DNA of 64,000 nt from Acidobacteriota bacterium (GTDB taxonomy: Bacteria; Acidobacteriota; Blastocatellia; Pyrinomonadales; Pyrinomonadaceae). The notes under the pieces were generated by a model that ran no database searches, was not told where the DNA came from, and was given only the letters and a program-made list of their open reading frames with translations. The DNA lies in NCBI GenBank assembly GCA_016703965.1, contig JADJBB010000004.1, positions 186,001 through 250,000 on the forward strand, written 5' to 3'. The position numbers and the translations under genes were made by a program. Below are positions 32,639 to 41,692 of this stretch, in pieces; positions within the stretch are counted from its first letter, which is position 1, and each line of letters starts with the position of its first letter.

Positions 32639-35032
32639 ATGTTTGAACGCTACACGGAGAGGTCCCGCAGGGTGATCTTTTTTGCCCGATACGAAGCCCT
32701 CCAATATGGTTCGCAAGTAATTGCGCCGGAGCACATCCTGCTCGGCCTCATGCGTGAGGATAAGACATTGTCTGCCCGCTTCTTCCCGTTTAGGCATGTA
32801 CTTACCGTTGATTCGATCCGCCGCGATGTCGAGGAACGGATCGTCCTGAGGGATCGCATTCCGCAGTCCTCCGAACTTCATCTTTCACCCGCGACCAAAC
32901 AAATTCTATTTTATGCTAACGACGAAAGCCGTCAGCTAAAGAACCGTCACATCGGCCCTGAGCATCTGCTGCTCGGCATTGTCCGCGAGGAGAAAAGTGT
33001 CGCGGCTGAAATACTTTTTGGTTACGGGCTGCGCTTAAATGACGTTCGCGACGAGATGACGCGGCAGAGCGGGGTTCCGGGCGTTTTAACCGGCAAGCCG
33101 GAGAATCCAAAAACGCCGAGCCTCGCGGAATTCACGCGCGACCTAACCATCGACGCCGCCGAAGGCCGTCTCGACCCGCTCGTCGGGCGCGAACAGGAAC
33201 TCGAACGCATCATCGAAATTCTATGCCGGCGCACAAAAAATAATCCCGTGTTGATCGGCGAATCCGGTGTCGGCAAAACCGCCATCGTCGAGGGCCTCGC
33301 TCAGCGGATCGTTGATAAGAACGTTCCGACCTTTCTCGAAAACAAACGCATTCTTTCGCTCGACCTCTCGCTCATAGTAGCCGGAACAAAATACCGCGGC
33401 CAGTTCGAAGAACGGTTGAAAAAAATAATGGCCGAGCTGAAGGAAAGCGATGAGAATATCGTTTTCATTGATGAGCTGCACACGCTCGTCGGAGCAGGTT
33501 CCGCAGAAGGCACGCTTGATGCGGCAAATATTCTGAAGCCCGCTCTGTCACGCGGCGACATTCAATGCATTGGGGCAACGACGCCTGGCGAATATCGCAA
33601 GACGATAGAAAAGGACCGTGCTCTGGAACGCCGTTTCCAATCGGTCAAGGTCGAGCCACCAACAGAAGCCGAAGCCATCGAGATCATTCAGGGTGTCGTC
33701 GAGCGGTACGAAGCGTTTCATCAACTTCGGTATTCCAAGGACGCTCTCATTGCGGCTGTTACTCAATCAAATCGTTATATTCCCGACCGTTTTCTGCCCG
33801 ACAAAGCGATTGACGTTCTAGACGAAGCCGGGGCTCGTGCCAAATTGCGATACCAGCACGAAAATCGTGGCGAACCATCGTGGAAAGAAGCGGTCGAGAA
33901 CTGGAAACGTGCCGCCGCGAGCGAAGATCAGCTGATCTCCCTGGAATTACGCTCGCTCGAAGATTCGTTCTTCGCGGTCGAGGTTTCTAAGGATGATGTC
34001 GATGAGGTGATCGCTCGCTGGACCGGCGTTCCGGTATCATCCGTAAAGCAAAAAGAAGCTGAAAAGCTGCTCACCATCGAAACGGCCCTGCAGGAGCGGA
34101 TCATTTCGCAGCGTCCGGCAATTTCTGCCCTTGCGCGCGCTATCCGTCGCTCACGAGCCGGACTCAAGAATCCGAGCCGTCCGGTCGGTTCATTTCTTTT
34201 CCTTGGCCCGACCGGCGTCGGCAAAACTGAGGTTGCCCGCTCGATCGCTGAATATTTGTTTGGCTCCGAACGAGCTCTGATCCGCTTCGACATGAGCGAA
34301 TTCATGGAGAAACACGCGGTATCAAAATTCATAGGCTCGCCTCCGGGATATGTCGGCCATGAGGAAGGCGGACAGCTTACGGAAAAACTTCGCCGCTCGC
34401 CTTACGCGGTCGTGTTGTTTGATGAGGTCGAAAAGGCTCATCCCGATCTGTTCAATGTGCTGCTTCAGGTTTTTGAGGATGGTATTCTAACCGACGCCCT
34501 TGGGCAAACCGTGGATTGCAAGCACGCGATCTTCATCATGACCTCAAACCTGGGTGCACGTGTTATCCAGAAACGCACTTCGCTCGGCTTCCAGGCAAAT
34601 GCCGCCGCAACCCGCGAGCAGATCGAAGACGAGGTAATGTCGCACGTCAAACAGACATTTGCCCCTGAATTTATCAATCGTCTCGACGAAATCATTCTCT
34701 TTGACGAGCTGAACGACGAAGATCTTTTCCAGATCCTCGACCTTCAGATCGGCCGTCTCAACAAGATCGTTGAGAATCGGGAACTGAAGATAATTCTCAC
34801 CGATGACGCCCGAAAGTGGCTCATCCACAAAACCTGCGGTGACCGCAAATACGGCGCCCGTCCGCTCAAACGAGCCCTGCAAAAATACGTCGAAGACGAA
34901 CTCTCGGAGGCACTTATCCAGGGCGAAGTCACCAGCGAAAGTACCGTCGAGATCTACGCCGCAACAGACAAACTTGCCTTCCGCGAAGTCCGTGCGAAAA
35001 AGGCCGCAAAAGAACTTACACAAAAAGCCTAA
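32639..35032 (+). CDS. clpC: ClpC-type AAA+ ATPase
   Basis: The ATG follows GGAAGAAG. The 797-residue protein has two N-terminal Clp-N repeats (residues 1-150, APEHILLGLMRED and GPEHLLLGIVREE), AAA1 with Walker A GESGVGKTA and Walker B VFIDELHTLVG, a short middle domain, and AAA2 with GPTGVGKTEVAR and VVLFDEVEKAHPD. It unfolds damaged or tagged proteins and feeds them to ClpP. In AAA2 after about residue 620 the QRTSLGFQ region carries the tip where a ClpP-binding loop is expected, but I cannot see a clear IGF/LGF-type tripeptide beyond SLGF. The middle domain is short compared with ClpB. A candidate operator lies upstream. Confidence 0.93.
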   Translation: MFERYTERSRRVIFFARYEALQYGSQVIAPEHILLGLMREDKTLSARFFPFRHVLTVDSIRRDVEERIVLRDRIPQSSELHLSPATKQILFYANDESRQLKNRHIGPEHLLLGIVREEKSVAAEILFGYGLRLNDVRDEMTRQSGVPGVLTGKPENPKTPSLAEFTRDLTIDAAEGRLDPLVGREQELERIIEILCRRTKNNPVLIGESGVGKTAIVEGLAQRIVDKNVPTFLENKRILSLDLSLIVAGTKYRGQFEERLKKIMAELKESDENIVFIDELHTLVGAGSAEGTLDAANILKPALSRGDIQCIGATTPGEYRKTIEKDRALERRFQSVKVEPPTEAEAIEIIQGVVERYEAFHQLRYSKDALIAAVTQSNRYIPDRFLPDKAIDVLDEAGARAKLRYQHENRGEPSWKEAVENWKRAAASEDQLISLELRSLEDSFFAVEVSKDDVDEVIARWTGVPVSSVKQKEAEKLLTIETALQERIISQRPAISALARAIRRSRAGLKNPSRPVGSFLFLGPTGVGKTEVARSIAEYLFGSERALIRFDMSEFMEKHAVSKFIGSPPGYVGHEEGGQLTEKLRRSPYAVVLFDEVEKAHPDLFNVLLQVFEDGILTDALGQTVDCKHAIFIMTSNLGARVIQKRTSLGFQANAAATREQIEDEVMSHVKQTFAPEFINRLDEIILFDELNDEDLFQILDLQIGRLNKIVENRELKIILTDDARKWLIHKTCGDRKYGARPLKRALQKYVEDELSEALIQGEVTSESTVEIYAATDKLAFREVRAKKAAKELTQKA

Positions 35033-35036
35033 TTAA

Positions 35037-35060
35037 AGCGCGGGCATTCGTGCCCGCGCT
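35037..35060 (+). terminator. Hairpin terminator after clpC
   Basis: A perfect 10-bp stem AGCGCGGGCA / TGCCCGCGCT closes a TTCG loop. The following T-stretch is interrupted (CAATTCCGTTTTCC). Confidence 0.7.
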
Positions 35061-35086
35061 CAATTCCGTTTTCCCTAATTTCCCTG

Positions 35087-35092
35087 TATAAT
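35087..35092 (+). promoter_or_regulatory. Candidate -10 hexamer upstream of bamA
   Basis: TATAAT matches the consensus. The -35 at the 17-bp distance (TTCCGT) is poor. The site is about 190 bp before the bamA ATG, leaving a long leader. Confidence 0.35.
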
Positions 35093-35281
35093 TCGAAAGT
35101 TTGCTAGTCAGTTCTCGAGGGCAACCTGCGCGTTATCTCGAGAATCAAACTAGGCAAGTAAAATCCGACTTTGATACGCCGTTATTGTTGATTTATCTTA
35201 TTATTCTGCAAGACTTTAGCGGCTAAATGAAAAGCCTTTCAGGGGCTTTGAAATTCGCATTAATAGGGAAGTTTCCGGTTT

Positions 35282-38200
35282 ATGAACAATCTTCGCGCAC
35301 TCGGATATGTCGTCTTGGTGTCGGCAATCCTGGCTTTTCCGGCAATTGCCAACACCAAAAGCAGTGCGAAAAAAGACATCGCTCCGGCCGCTGCTAAGTC
35401 TCAACAGATCGTCGAAAGCGTCGATATTCAGGGCAACCGCCGTCTTCGTGACGACGATCTGCTCTATTTTACCAAGGTCCGTGCCGGTGACGTTTACGAT
35501 CCGGCCGCTCTCGAACGCGATCTCCAGGAACTACTCTCGCTGAACTTCTTCGATAAAGTTAAAACGCGTGTTCTCGTCGAAGACGGCATTCGCGGCGGCG
35601 TTAACGTGATCTTCGAAGTAGTTGAATTGCCTATCATTCGTGATCTTCAGTTCAAAGGGGCGAAGGCTTTAACGGAGGCTGACATTCTCAAAGAGTTCCG
35701 CGAAAAACGCGTCGGCGTTTCTAAGGAAGCCATCTACGATCCTGTAAAAGCTCAGGGAGCTAAAAGGATCCTTCGAGAAATGCTTGCTTCCAAGGGATTT
35801 CCGAATGCCAAAGTGGAGCTCGAGGAAGAGGCCGTATCTGCAACCTCGGTCGCTATCACCTTTAACATTGAACAAGGATATCGATCTCGAATTATCGAGA
35901 TCGACTTTGAGGGAAACCAGAAATTTAAGGATGGCGAACTGAGGGATGCCCTGACGTTGGTAAAGGAAACCGGCTTGATCTCGAGAGTTAAGGGTATGGA
36001 CATACTCGACCTGCGAAAACTCGAGTATGACCTGCAAAAGAATGTCCGTGCTTACATGTGGTCGAAAGGTTACTTCCAGGCTCGTATCGGAGAACCTGAG
36101 GTCGTTGGCCTCGGCTATAAAAGAACCGGATTCCCGCTGTTGAAAGCCTTCCCGCTGCCACTTGTCACTTCAAAAGACGACACCCTCAAGATCAGGATCC
36201 CGGTCACGGAGGGCAAGGTTTTCCGCGTCGGTGACCTTAAGGTCGAGGGCAATTCGATCTTCTCCGAGCAACTCATCCTCGCGTATGTCGGACTTAGAAA
36301 AGGCGAGATCGCTGATGGAAAAAGACTCCAGGATGCGATTTATGAAGATCTGAAAAAAGCCTATGGCCAGCAAGGCTTTGTTCAATACACGGCAGAATTT
36401 GACCCGCAATTCAAAGACAATCCGGCAAAGCCGGATGAAGGTATTGTCGATATCACGATCACCATCGAAGAAGGTAAGCAGTTCACGCTTCGACGTCTGG
36501 AGTTCACAGGTAATACGTTTACCCGTGACAAGGTTTTGCGTCGTGAGGTTCTTATAAATGAAGGCGACATCTATAATCAGAATTACCTCGATATCTCGGT
36601 CGCCCGCCTCAACCAAACTCAGTATTTTGACCCGATCGACAAGGACCAAGATGTCGAGATCCGCACGGATGAAGAGAAAGGCGACGTCGACCTGATCGTA
36701 AAGGTCAAAGAAAAAGGCCGTCAGCAGATCTCGTTCAACGGCGGTTTGTCGGGCATCGGCGGTTCGTTCTTCGGCCTCGAATATTCAACCAACAACCTCG
36801 CTGGAACGGGTGAGATACTGTCATTCAATATGGGAGCTGGCAACCGTCAGCAGAGCCTGCAGTTTACGTATCAGCAGCCTTATTTCCGCGATCGTCCAGT
36901 CTCAGTTGGTTTCTCGGTATTCGCGAGCCGCTATAAGTTCTTTGGCGAAGGCACATACCTGACACAGAACCAGGACATCTTGAATGATCTCTACAATCCG
37001 TATGGAACTGTCACTACGGACGAGAGCAACCTCTTTACCCAAACAACGTATGGCGCAAATGTGTTTGCTACTGCACCGTTGTCGGAGTTGTTCTTTAAGA
37101 AACGACGCTTTACGCAGTTCTCACGAGTTGGCCTGACTTATCAGTTGTCAGCGACAAGCATTGCCGATCCTGAAGTCAATGCGAGTGCTGATCCGGCGGC
37201 TACCATTCCGGTCATCTATCGCCAGCCGAATATCATCACGAGCCGCATAACTGGAACGTTTGCGTACGACACGCGCCAGCCAGCAGCCAACGGTATTGAC
37301 ACGCTTAACGGTAAATCGCTCTCGATCACGGCCGCCTTCGCTGGGCTCGGCGGTGACGTCAGAACGTACCAGCCGAATATTACCTATTCGCAGTTTATTC
37401 CGGTCAGAAATAAACGGTCCAAGAATCCGCACATCCTTGCCTTCAGAATTCAGGCCGGAACTATCGGAACCTGGTCCATCACGGACAAGATACGAAATGC
37501 TAACTCGATCTCGTTCGTCGGCGGCGTCCCGGCATATGAGCGTTATTACTTAGGAAGTGAGAATGATATTCGCGGTTACAATTCGCGTTCTATCGGGCCC
37601 GTCGCCCCGTTTGATACTTACGTAACGAGCCGGAATGTTGTACTTACGACAAACTCCTCGGGAACTCATGATACAAACACCGGCTTGCCGACCCGAGACG
37701 TTAACGAGCTCATCACACTGGGACAGGTAACAGGAATCAGCGGTGCGAATCCGGCCTTGTTCTCGAAAAATTACCGCTTCATCGGTGGTGACACGCAGCT
37801 TTTGACCAACGTCGAATATCGTTTGCCGATCTTCGGGCCAGCCACGCTCGCGTTTTTTGCCGACGTTGGCTCAGTTTTTAATTTACGAAAATCAGGCTCG
37901 CAGGGCATCAACAGCGAATTTCTGCCGGACGAGACTTTCCTTGGTGCCGGGCGTCTAACCGCTCTCGGCCTGATCAATACGCCGGTATTGGAAAGCAGCT
38001 TCGGCAGTATCCTTTACTATCGTGGGCGCGTAATGACCAAGACGGATTACATTAACGAGTTTTGCCGCGGAAACCGGTTCGGATGCCCAACGAGTCTTTC
38101 GCCGCAGGTTCAGCAGCTATTCCTTCGCGGCGACGTGCAGCAGAATTCACTGCTCGACGTCGATAATGCTAAGTTCAATAAATTGAAAGATTTCAAGGCG

Positions 38201-38368
38201 AGCCTCGGTGTCGAATTTCGCATCCAGGTACCGATCGTTAACGTTCCGTTCCGCCTGATATACTATTACAATCCGAACGCGAATCTCGGTTTCACCGAAG
38301 AACTGCCAGGTATATTCTTGCCGGGCAAACGGAGTGGATTCAGATTTACTGTCGGACGGACATTCTAG
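35282..38368 (+). CDS. bamA: BamA, outer-membrane protein assembly factor
   Basis: A signal peptide (cleaved near AIANT) precedes five POTRA domains (about residues 40-430; first motif VESVDIQGNRRLRDDDLLYF) and a 16-strand barrel. The barrel motif is DIRGYNSRSIGPVAP, matching the VRGF-type loop-6 lid. The protein ends in RFTVGRTF, with the C-terminal Phe needed for barrel recognition. It inserts outer-membrane proteins. Length 1028 is longer than the 800 of proteobacteria, mainly from barrel loops (a long insertion near 37700-38150). It leads an envelope gene run with two skp genes, fabZ and lpxA. Confidence 0.93.
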   Translation: MNNLRALGYVVLVSAILAFPAIANTKSSAKKDIAPAAAKSQQIVESVDIQGNRRLRDDDLLYFTKVRAGDVYDPAALERDLQELLSLNFFDKVKTRVLVEDGIRGGVNVIFEVVELPIIRDLQFKGAKALTEADILKEFREKRVGVSKEAIYDPVKAQGAKRILREMLASKGFPNAKVELEEEAVSATSVAITFNIEQGYRSRIIEIDFEGNQKFKDGELRDALTLVKETGLISRVKGMDILDLRKLEYDLQKNVRAYMWSKGYFQARIGEPEVVGLGYKRTGFPLLKAFPLPLVTSKDDTLKIRIPVTEGKVFRVGDLKVEGNSIFSEQLILAYVGLRKGEIADGKRLQDAIYEDLKKAYGQQGFVQYTAEFDPQFKDNPAKPDEGIVDITITIEEGKQFTLRRLEFTGNTFTRDKVLRREVLINEGDIYNQNYLDISVARLNQTQYFDPIDKDQDVEIRTDEEKGDVDLIVKVKEKGRQQISFNGGLSGIGGSFFGLEYSTNNLAGTGEILSFNMGAGNRQQSLQFTYQQPYFRDRPVSVGFSVFASRYKFFGEGTYLTQNQDILNDLYNPYGTVTTDESNLFTQTTYGANVFATAPLSELFFKKRRFTQFSRVGLTYQLSATSIADPEVNASADPAATIPVIYRQPNIITSRITGTFAYDTRQPAANGIDTLNGKSLSITAAFAGLGGDVRTYQPNITYSQFIPVRNKRSKNPHILAFRIQAGTIGTWSITDKIRNANSISFVGGVPAYERYYLGSENDIRGYNSRSIGPVAPFDTYVTSRNVVLTTNSSGTHDTNTGLPTRDVNELITLGQVTGISGANPALFSKNYRFIGGDTQLLTNVEYRLPIFGPATLAFFADVGSVFNLRKSGSQGINSEFLPDETFLGAGRLTALGLINTPVLESSFGSILYYRGRVMTKTDYINEFCRGNRFGCPTSLSPQVQQLFLRGDVQQNSLLDVDNAKFNKLKDFKASLGVEFRIQVPIVNVPFRLIYYYNPNANLGFTEELPGIFLPGKRSGFRFTVGRTF

Positions 38369-38549
38369 GTTATGGTTCTGCCCCAAGGCGGAGCACCGGT
38401 CAAATTGATTTTAACAACGGTTTTCGATAACATTGCTATTCTTTTTTAGAAACCGTAAGCAACAGTTTTCGTAAAATAGGTTTCAAAGAAATATGAAGAT
38501 TAGAGGGGCGATTAGGTCTTTCTGTCAGATTAAGGAGTTTCACAAGATA

Positions 38550-39146
38550 ATGAAAAGATTTACTACGTTTGCCCTCAGCTTTGTTTTCGCAGCGGTGTTT
38601 GCCGTTTCTGCATTTGCTCAGGCTGGTGCTCAGCCTGCAATGACCAAGATCGGATGGCTCGACACTGGTGCATTTGCCGATCCAAAAGAGGGCGTCACCA
38701 AATACAATACCGCCCTCACGGCGCTTGATAATGAAATGAAGCCCCGCGTTACCGAACTGCAGAGTATTCAGACCAAGGTTCAGACGATCGCCAAGGACCT
38801 CGAAGCTCTCCAGAAGCCGGGCGTACCGGTCGACCAGAAGGCAATTCTGGCAAAACAGGATGAGGGACAGCGTCTGCAGCGTGAGTTCGAGTTCAAGAAG
38901 AAGGAATACGACGCAGCAGTTGAAAAACGTAGCGGCGAAGTACTAGGCCCCGTTTCCGCTGACATCAGCAAAGCGATCCAGGATTTTGCGAAGGCCAAAG
39001 GCTACGCCGTCGTTCTCGACATCGCTGCTCTGGCGAGTGCAAATGCGATCCTTGCTCTTGATCCGGGTGCGAACATCACTAAGGAATTTATCACTTATTA
39101 CAACGCTCGCCCGGCAGGAACCGCCACGGCCGTTGCACCTAAATAA
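38550..39146 (+). CDS. skp: OmpH/Skp-family periplasmic chaperone (first copy)
   Basis: The ATG at 38550 follows TAAGGAG; the in-frame ATG 57 bp upstream lacks one. The signal peptide is MKRFTTFALSFVFAAVFAVS, cleaved near AFAQA. The mature 175 residues hold IGWLDTGAFADPKEGV, then a long heptad-type helix (residues 60-150), and the conserved KGYAVVLD strand followed by ITKEFITYYNARPA. Skp trimers hold unfolded outer-membrane proteins on the way to BamA. The neighbour at 39236 is a paralogue. Confidence 0.88.
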   Translation: MKRFTTFALSFVFAAVFAVSAFAQAGAQPAMTKIGWLDTGAFADPKEGVTKYNTALTALDNEMKPRVTELQSIQTKVQTIAKDLEALQKPGVPVDQKAILAKQDEGQRLQREFEFKKKEYDAAVEKRSGEVLGPVSADISKAIQDFAKAKGYAVVLDIAALASANAILALDPGANITKEFITYYNARPAGTATAVAPK

Positions 39147-39235
39147 GGTCTTCTCAGACAGTTTCTAAGGCTGAAGGTCAGACGAGACACAGATCTCTCT
39201 GGCCTTCAAACATTTACGCAGGAGTATTTTGCACT

Positions 39236-39832
39236 ATGTCCGTCACTCGTTCTTTCGTTTTTAGTATTCTTTTTGTGGCTTTTTCGAGCATTTGCATTTC
39301 AGCCCAGGCTCAGTCGGCGTCGGCTCCGAAGATCGTTGTCATCGATACTGCGGTCTTTTTTAATGAAAAGCTCGGTATCACAAAGATAGTTTCCGCCTCG
39401 AAGACCCTTGCAAACGAGCTTGCTCCGAAGCGCAATTCCGTTCAGCAGCTCGTTGCTCGAATTGATGCTCTGAACAAGGAGATGGCGACATTTCAGGCGA
39501 ACGCCTCGAAGGGCATTCCGATTGACGAGAAAACGGTCCAGAGCAAGGTCGATGAGCTTGACCGCCTGAAACGCGAAGGTAAGTATCAGGAAGACGAATT
39601 CAATGCCTTGGCTCAAAAGCGCCAGAACGAGATCGTAGGCCCGGTATATTCCGAGGTTCTGAAGACGCTTGGTGAATACTTAAAATCAAAGGATTACGGC
39701 CTGGTGTTCGACGCATCAAAGGATCAGAGTGGAATACTGATCTATGCGTCCGAAAAGTACGATATCACGAAGGAATTTATCACCTACTACAACACACGTC
39801 CGGTAACGGCCATTGCTCCGGTCCCCCGGTAG
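39236..39832 (+). CDS. OmpH/Skp-family periplasmic chaperone (second copy)
   Basis: A signal peptide (MSVTRSFVFSILFVAFSSIC) ends near SAQAQ. The rest mirrors the preceding Skp: KIVVIDTAVFFNEKLGITKI, a central coiled coil, DYGLVFDASKDQ, and the shared C-terminal block ITKEFITYYNTRP. The two are moderately diverged, so the duplication is old. A GGAG is 13 bp before the start, a little far. A hairpin (TGAAGGTCAGA with TCTGGCCTTCA) lies in the 89-bp gap before it. The pair may give two client specificities. Confidence 0.85.
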   Translation: MSVTRSFVFSILFVAFSSICISAQAQSASAPKIVVIDTAVFFNEKLGITKIVSASKTLANELAPKRNSVQQLVARIDALNKEMATFQANASKGIPIDEKTVQSKVDELDRLKREGKYQEDEFNALAQKRQNEIVGPVYSEVLKTLGEYLKSKDYGLVFDASKDQSGILIYASEKYDITKEFITYYNTRPVTAIAPVPR

Positions 39833-39898
39833 ATAGGGATTTGCCTCCGGCAAAATTGCCTTTTGCCAGCTTTTTTGATTACATTTCGTGTAAAGATT

Positions 39899-40339
39899 AT
39901 GTCAATCCTTGATTCGGTCGCGATACAAAATATTCTTCCGCACCGCTATCCATTCTTGCTGGTCGATAAGATCATCGAACTCGAACCGCGGGTACGGATC
40001 GTCGGCATTAAGCAGGTAACGGCAAATGAGCAGTTTTTTCAGGGCCATTTTCCGGGTGCTCCGGTAATGCCGGGTGTTCTGCAGATCGAAGCTCTGGCTC
40101 AGGTGGGGGCGATACTTGCTCTGCGCGAATTCGAAGACCGCGATTCGAAGATCCCGTTCTTTACCGGTATCGACAACTGCCGGTTCCGCCGTCCGGTTGT
40201 ACCAGGCGACACGCTCCGTTTAGAGGTAACTGCCCTTCGTATTGGAAGCAAAGTTCAAAAGATGCACGGCGTCGCGAGCGTCGACGGCCAGATCACGGCC
40301 GAAGCTGAGATACTGTCGATCATCGCGAACAGATCGTAG
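39899..40339 (+). CDS. fabZ: FabZ, (3R)-hydroxyacyl-ACP dehydratase
   Basis: The ATG at 39899 begins MSILDSVAIQNILPHRYPFL. The 146-residue hotdog enzyme has the HRYPFLLVD motif and the catalytic stretch GHFPGAPVMPGVLQIE (His and, further on, Glu). It removes water from 3-hydroxyacyl-ACP in fatty-acid elongation and balances lipid A supply. Its position between skp and lpxA is the standard envelope-gene order, although lpxD is absent here. Confidence 0.95.
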   Translation: MSILDSVAIQNILPHRYPFLLVDKIIELEPRVRIVGIKQVTANEQFFQGHFPGAPVMPGVLQIEALAQVGAILALREFEDRDSKIPFFTGIDNCRFRRPVVPGDTLRLEVTALRIGSKVQKMHGVASVDGQITAEAEILSIIANRS

Positions 40340-40351
40340 GGAGAAAATCGT

Positions 40352-40627
40352 ATGGATCAGGCACAAATGCAGGAGCTTTATCAGCAGTATTTTTACTACA
40401 TTTTGGCTGCGGGGATAGTAATCGGGCTGATCTTCGGCACGATCCCTCTAATTCTCGGGATAAAACGTAAAAAAAGGAATATGGGCCTTGTCGGGTTTAT
40501 TCTTGCCGGCGTTGCCGGAGCATTTTCACCATTGATCGCGGTTGTCCTTACGATAGTATTTACCGTACTTATTTTGAGAAAAAAGGGCACCGATCCGAAA
40601 GTAGACGACGACGCCGTAGTTTTCTAA
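40352..40627 (+). CDS. Small two-helix membrane protein
   Basis: The 91-residue product has two hydrophobic segments (YILAAGIVIGLIFGTIPLIL and GFILAGVAGAFSPLIAVVLT), a basic loop between them (GIKRKKRN) and an acidic tail. It begins 12 bp after fabZ and ends 8 bp before lpxA, so it is translated as part of the same run. I recognise no family. Its place suggests a part in membrane or lipid A assembly. Confidence 0.65.
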   Translation: MDQAQMQELYQQYFYYILAAGIVIGLIFGTIPLILGIKRKKRNMGLVGFILAGVAGAFSPLIAVVLTIVFTVLILRKKGTDPKVDDDAVVF

Positions 40628-40635
40628 CTTCCGCA

Positions 40636-41415
40636 ATGACTTTCTATAAGCACGAAACTGCGATCATTTCCGACGGGGCGAGAATCGGTGACGATTCTTA
40701 TATTGGCCCTTTCTGTTCAATTGGAGAAAACGTCGAACTCGGAAACGGCGTCCGTCTGGAATCGCATGTCGTCGTCGACGGTCGAACAACTATCGGCGAT
40801 GAAACCCACGTTTTCCCGTTCGTCTCGATCGGACTTGCTCCGCAGGATCTGAAATACTCGGGCGAACCTACGGGAACCGAGATCGGTAAACGAAATCACA
40901 TTCGCGAATTCGTCACGATCCATCGCGGTACCGAGGGCGGCGGCGGAATGACCAGGATCGGCGACGGCAATCTACTGATGGCTCAGGCCCACGTCGCACA
41001 CGATTGCCAACTTGGCAGCGAGATAATCATGGCCAACGCTGCAACGCTGGCCGGGCACGTCGAGGTCGCGGACCGCGCCAGCGTCGGAGCATATTCCGGG
41101 GTCCATCAATTCTGCCGCGTCGGGCTCGAAGCCTTTATCGGCGGCTATTCGGTCGTCGTAAAAGACGCGATGCCGTACGCCACGATCCAGGGCAACCACG
41201 CCAAATGCTACGGCCTCAATAGCGTTGGCATGCGCCGCCGTGGCTACGCCAAAGAAACCATAGACCACCTAAACCACGCCTTCCGCCTGCTGCTCTCATC
41301 AAAGCTAAACACCACCCAGGCCGTCGAAAAGATCAGCGAGGAGATCACCGGCTGTAAAGAGGTCGACCTGCTGCTCGACTTCATCGCGAACGCGAAACGC
41401 GGTGTCGTAAAATAA
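40636..41415 (+). CDS. lpxA: LpxA, UDP-N-acetylglucosamine acyltransferase
   Basis: The 259-residue protein is a left-handed beta-helix of hexapeptide repeats (ARIGDDSYIGPFCSIGENVE). The catalytic His is in LMAQAHVAHDCQLG (about residue 120), followed by VGLEAFIGGYSVV and the C-terminal helical part with NSVGMRRRGYAKE. It adds the first hydroxyacyl chain to UDP-GlcNAc in lipid A synthesis. The gene supports an LPS-type outer membrane. A hairpin (41482-41507) and a 22-bp array (41552-41638) follow it. Confidence 0.95.
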   Translation: MTFYKHETAIISDGARIGDDSYIGPFCSIGENVELGNGVRLESHVVVDGRTTIGDETHVFPFVSIGLAPQDLKYSGEPTGTEIGKRNHIREFVTIHRGTEGGGGMTRIGDGNLLMAQAHVAHDCQLGSEIIMANAATLAGHVEVADRASVGAYSGVHQFCRVGLEAFIGGYSVVVKDAMPYATIQGNHAKCYGLNSVGMRRRGYAKETIDHLNHAFRLLLSSKLNTTQAVEKISEEITGCKEVDLLLDFIANAKRGVVK

Positions 41416-41481
41416 CCGGGAGATCAGTTTTTGGGGGGTGAAAAAAGGTGAATTATTTGCCTCCGAGAAAACTGGGTCTCA

Positions 41482-41507
41482 AAAAGTGTGAATCGTTTCA
41501 CACTTTT
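41482..41507 (+). terminator. Hairpin after lpxA
   Basis: AAAAGTGTGAA and TTCACACTTTT form a perfect 11-bp stem with a TCGT loop, 67 bp after the lpxA stop. The T-run is inside the stem. Confidence 0.55.
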
Positions 41508-41551
41508 CACAAAACGCCCTGTTTACGGCTTTATCAAACGCGAAACGACCG

Positions 41552-41638
41552 GATTGGTCACAGGAATAGGCCGGCTTGTCGGTCACAAATGCCCCGATTG
41601 GTAGAGGTATCCGGCAGATTGGTCAAAGGTCTACTAGG
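41552..41638 (+). repeat. Array of four units with TTGGTC core at about 22 bp
   Basis: Units start at 41552 (GATTGGTC), 41574 (a GCTTGTCGGTC variant), 41596 (GATTGGTA) and 41617 (GATTGGTC), spacing 22, 22 and 21 bp. The orientation is sense with respect to the upstream lpxA gene. The array matches the one at 8059-8141 in core, unit number and period. Confidence 0.7.
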
Positions 41639-41692
41639 GCAAAACTGCTCTACCTAAACGCGTCACAGAATTCCGAATTCAGACCTCGTCGT

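Noticed and set aside
41448..41657. Short plus-strand frame between lpxA and hisIE
   Set aside because: It overlaps a hairpin and the TTGGTC array and shows no coding character.
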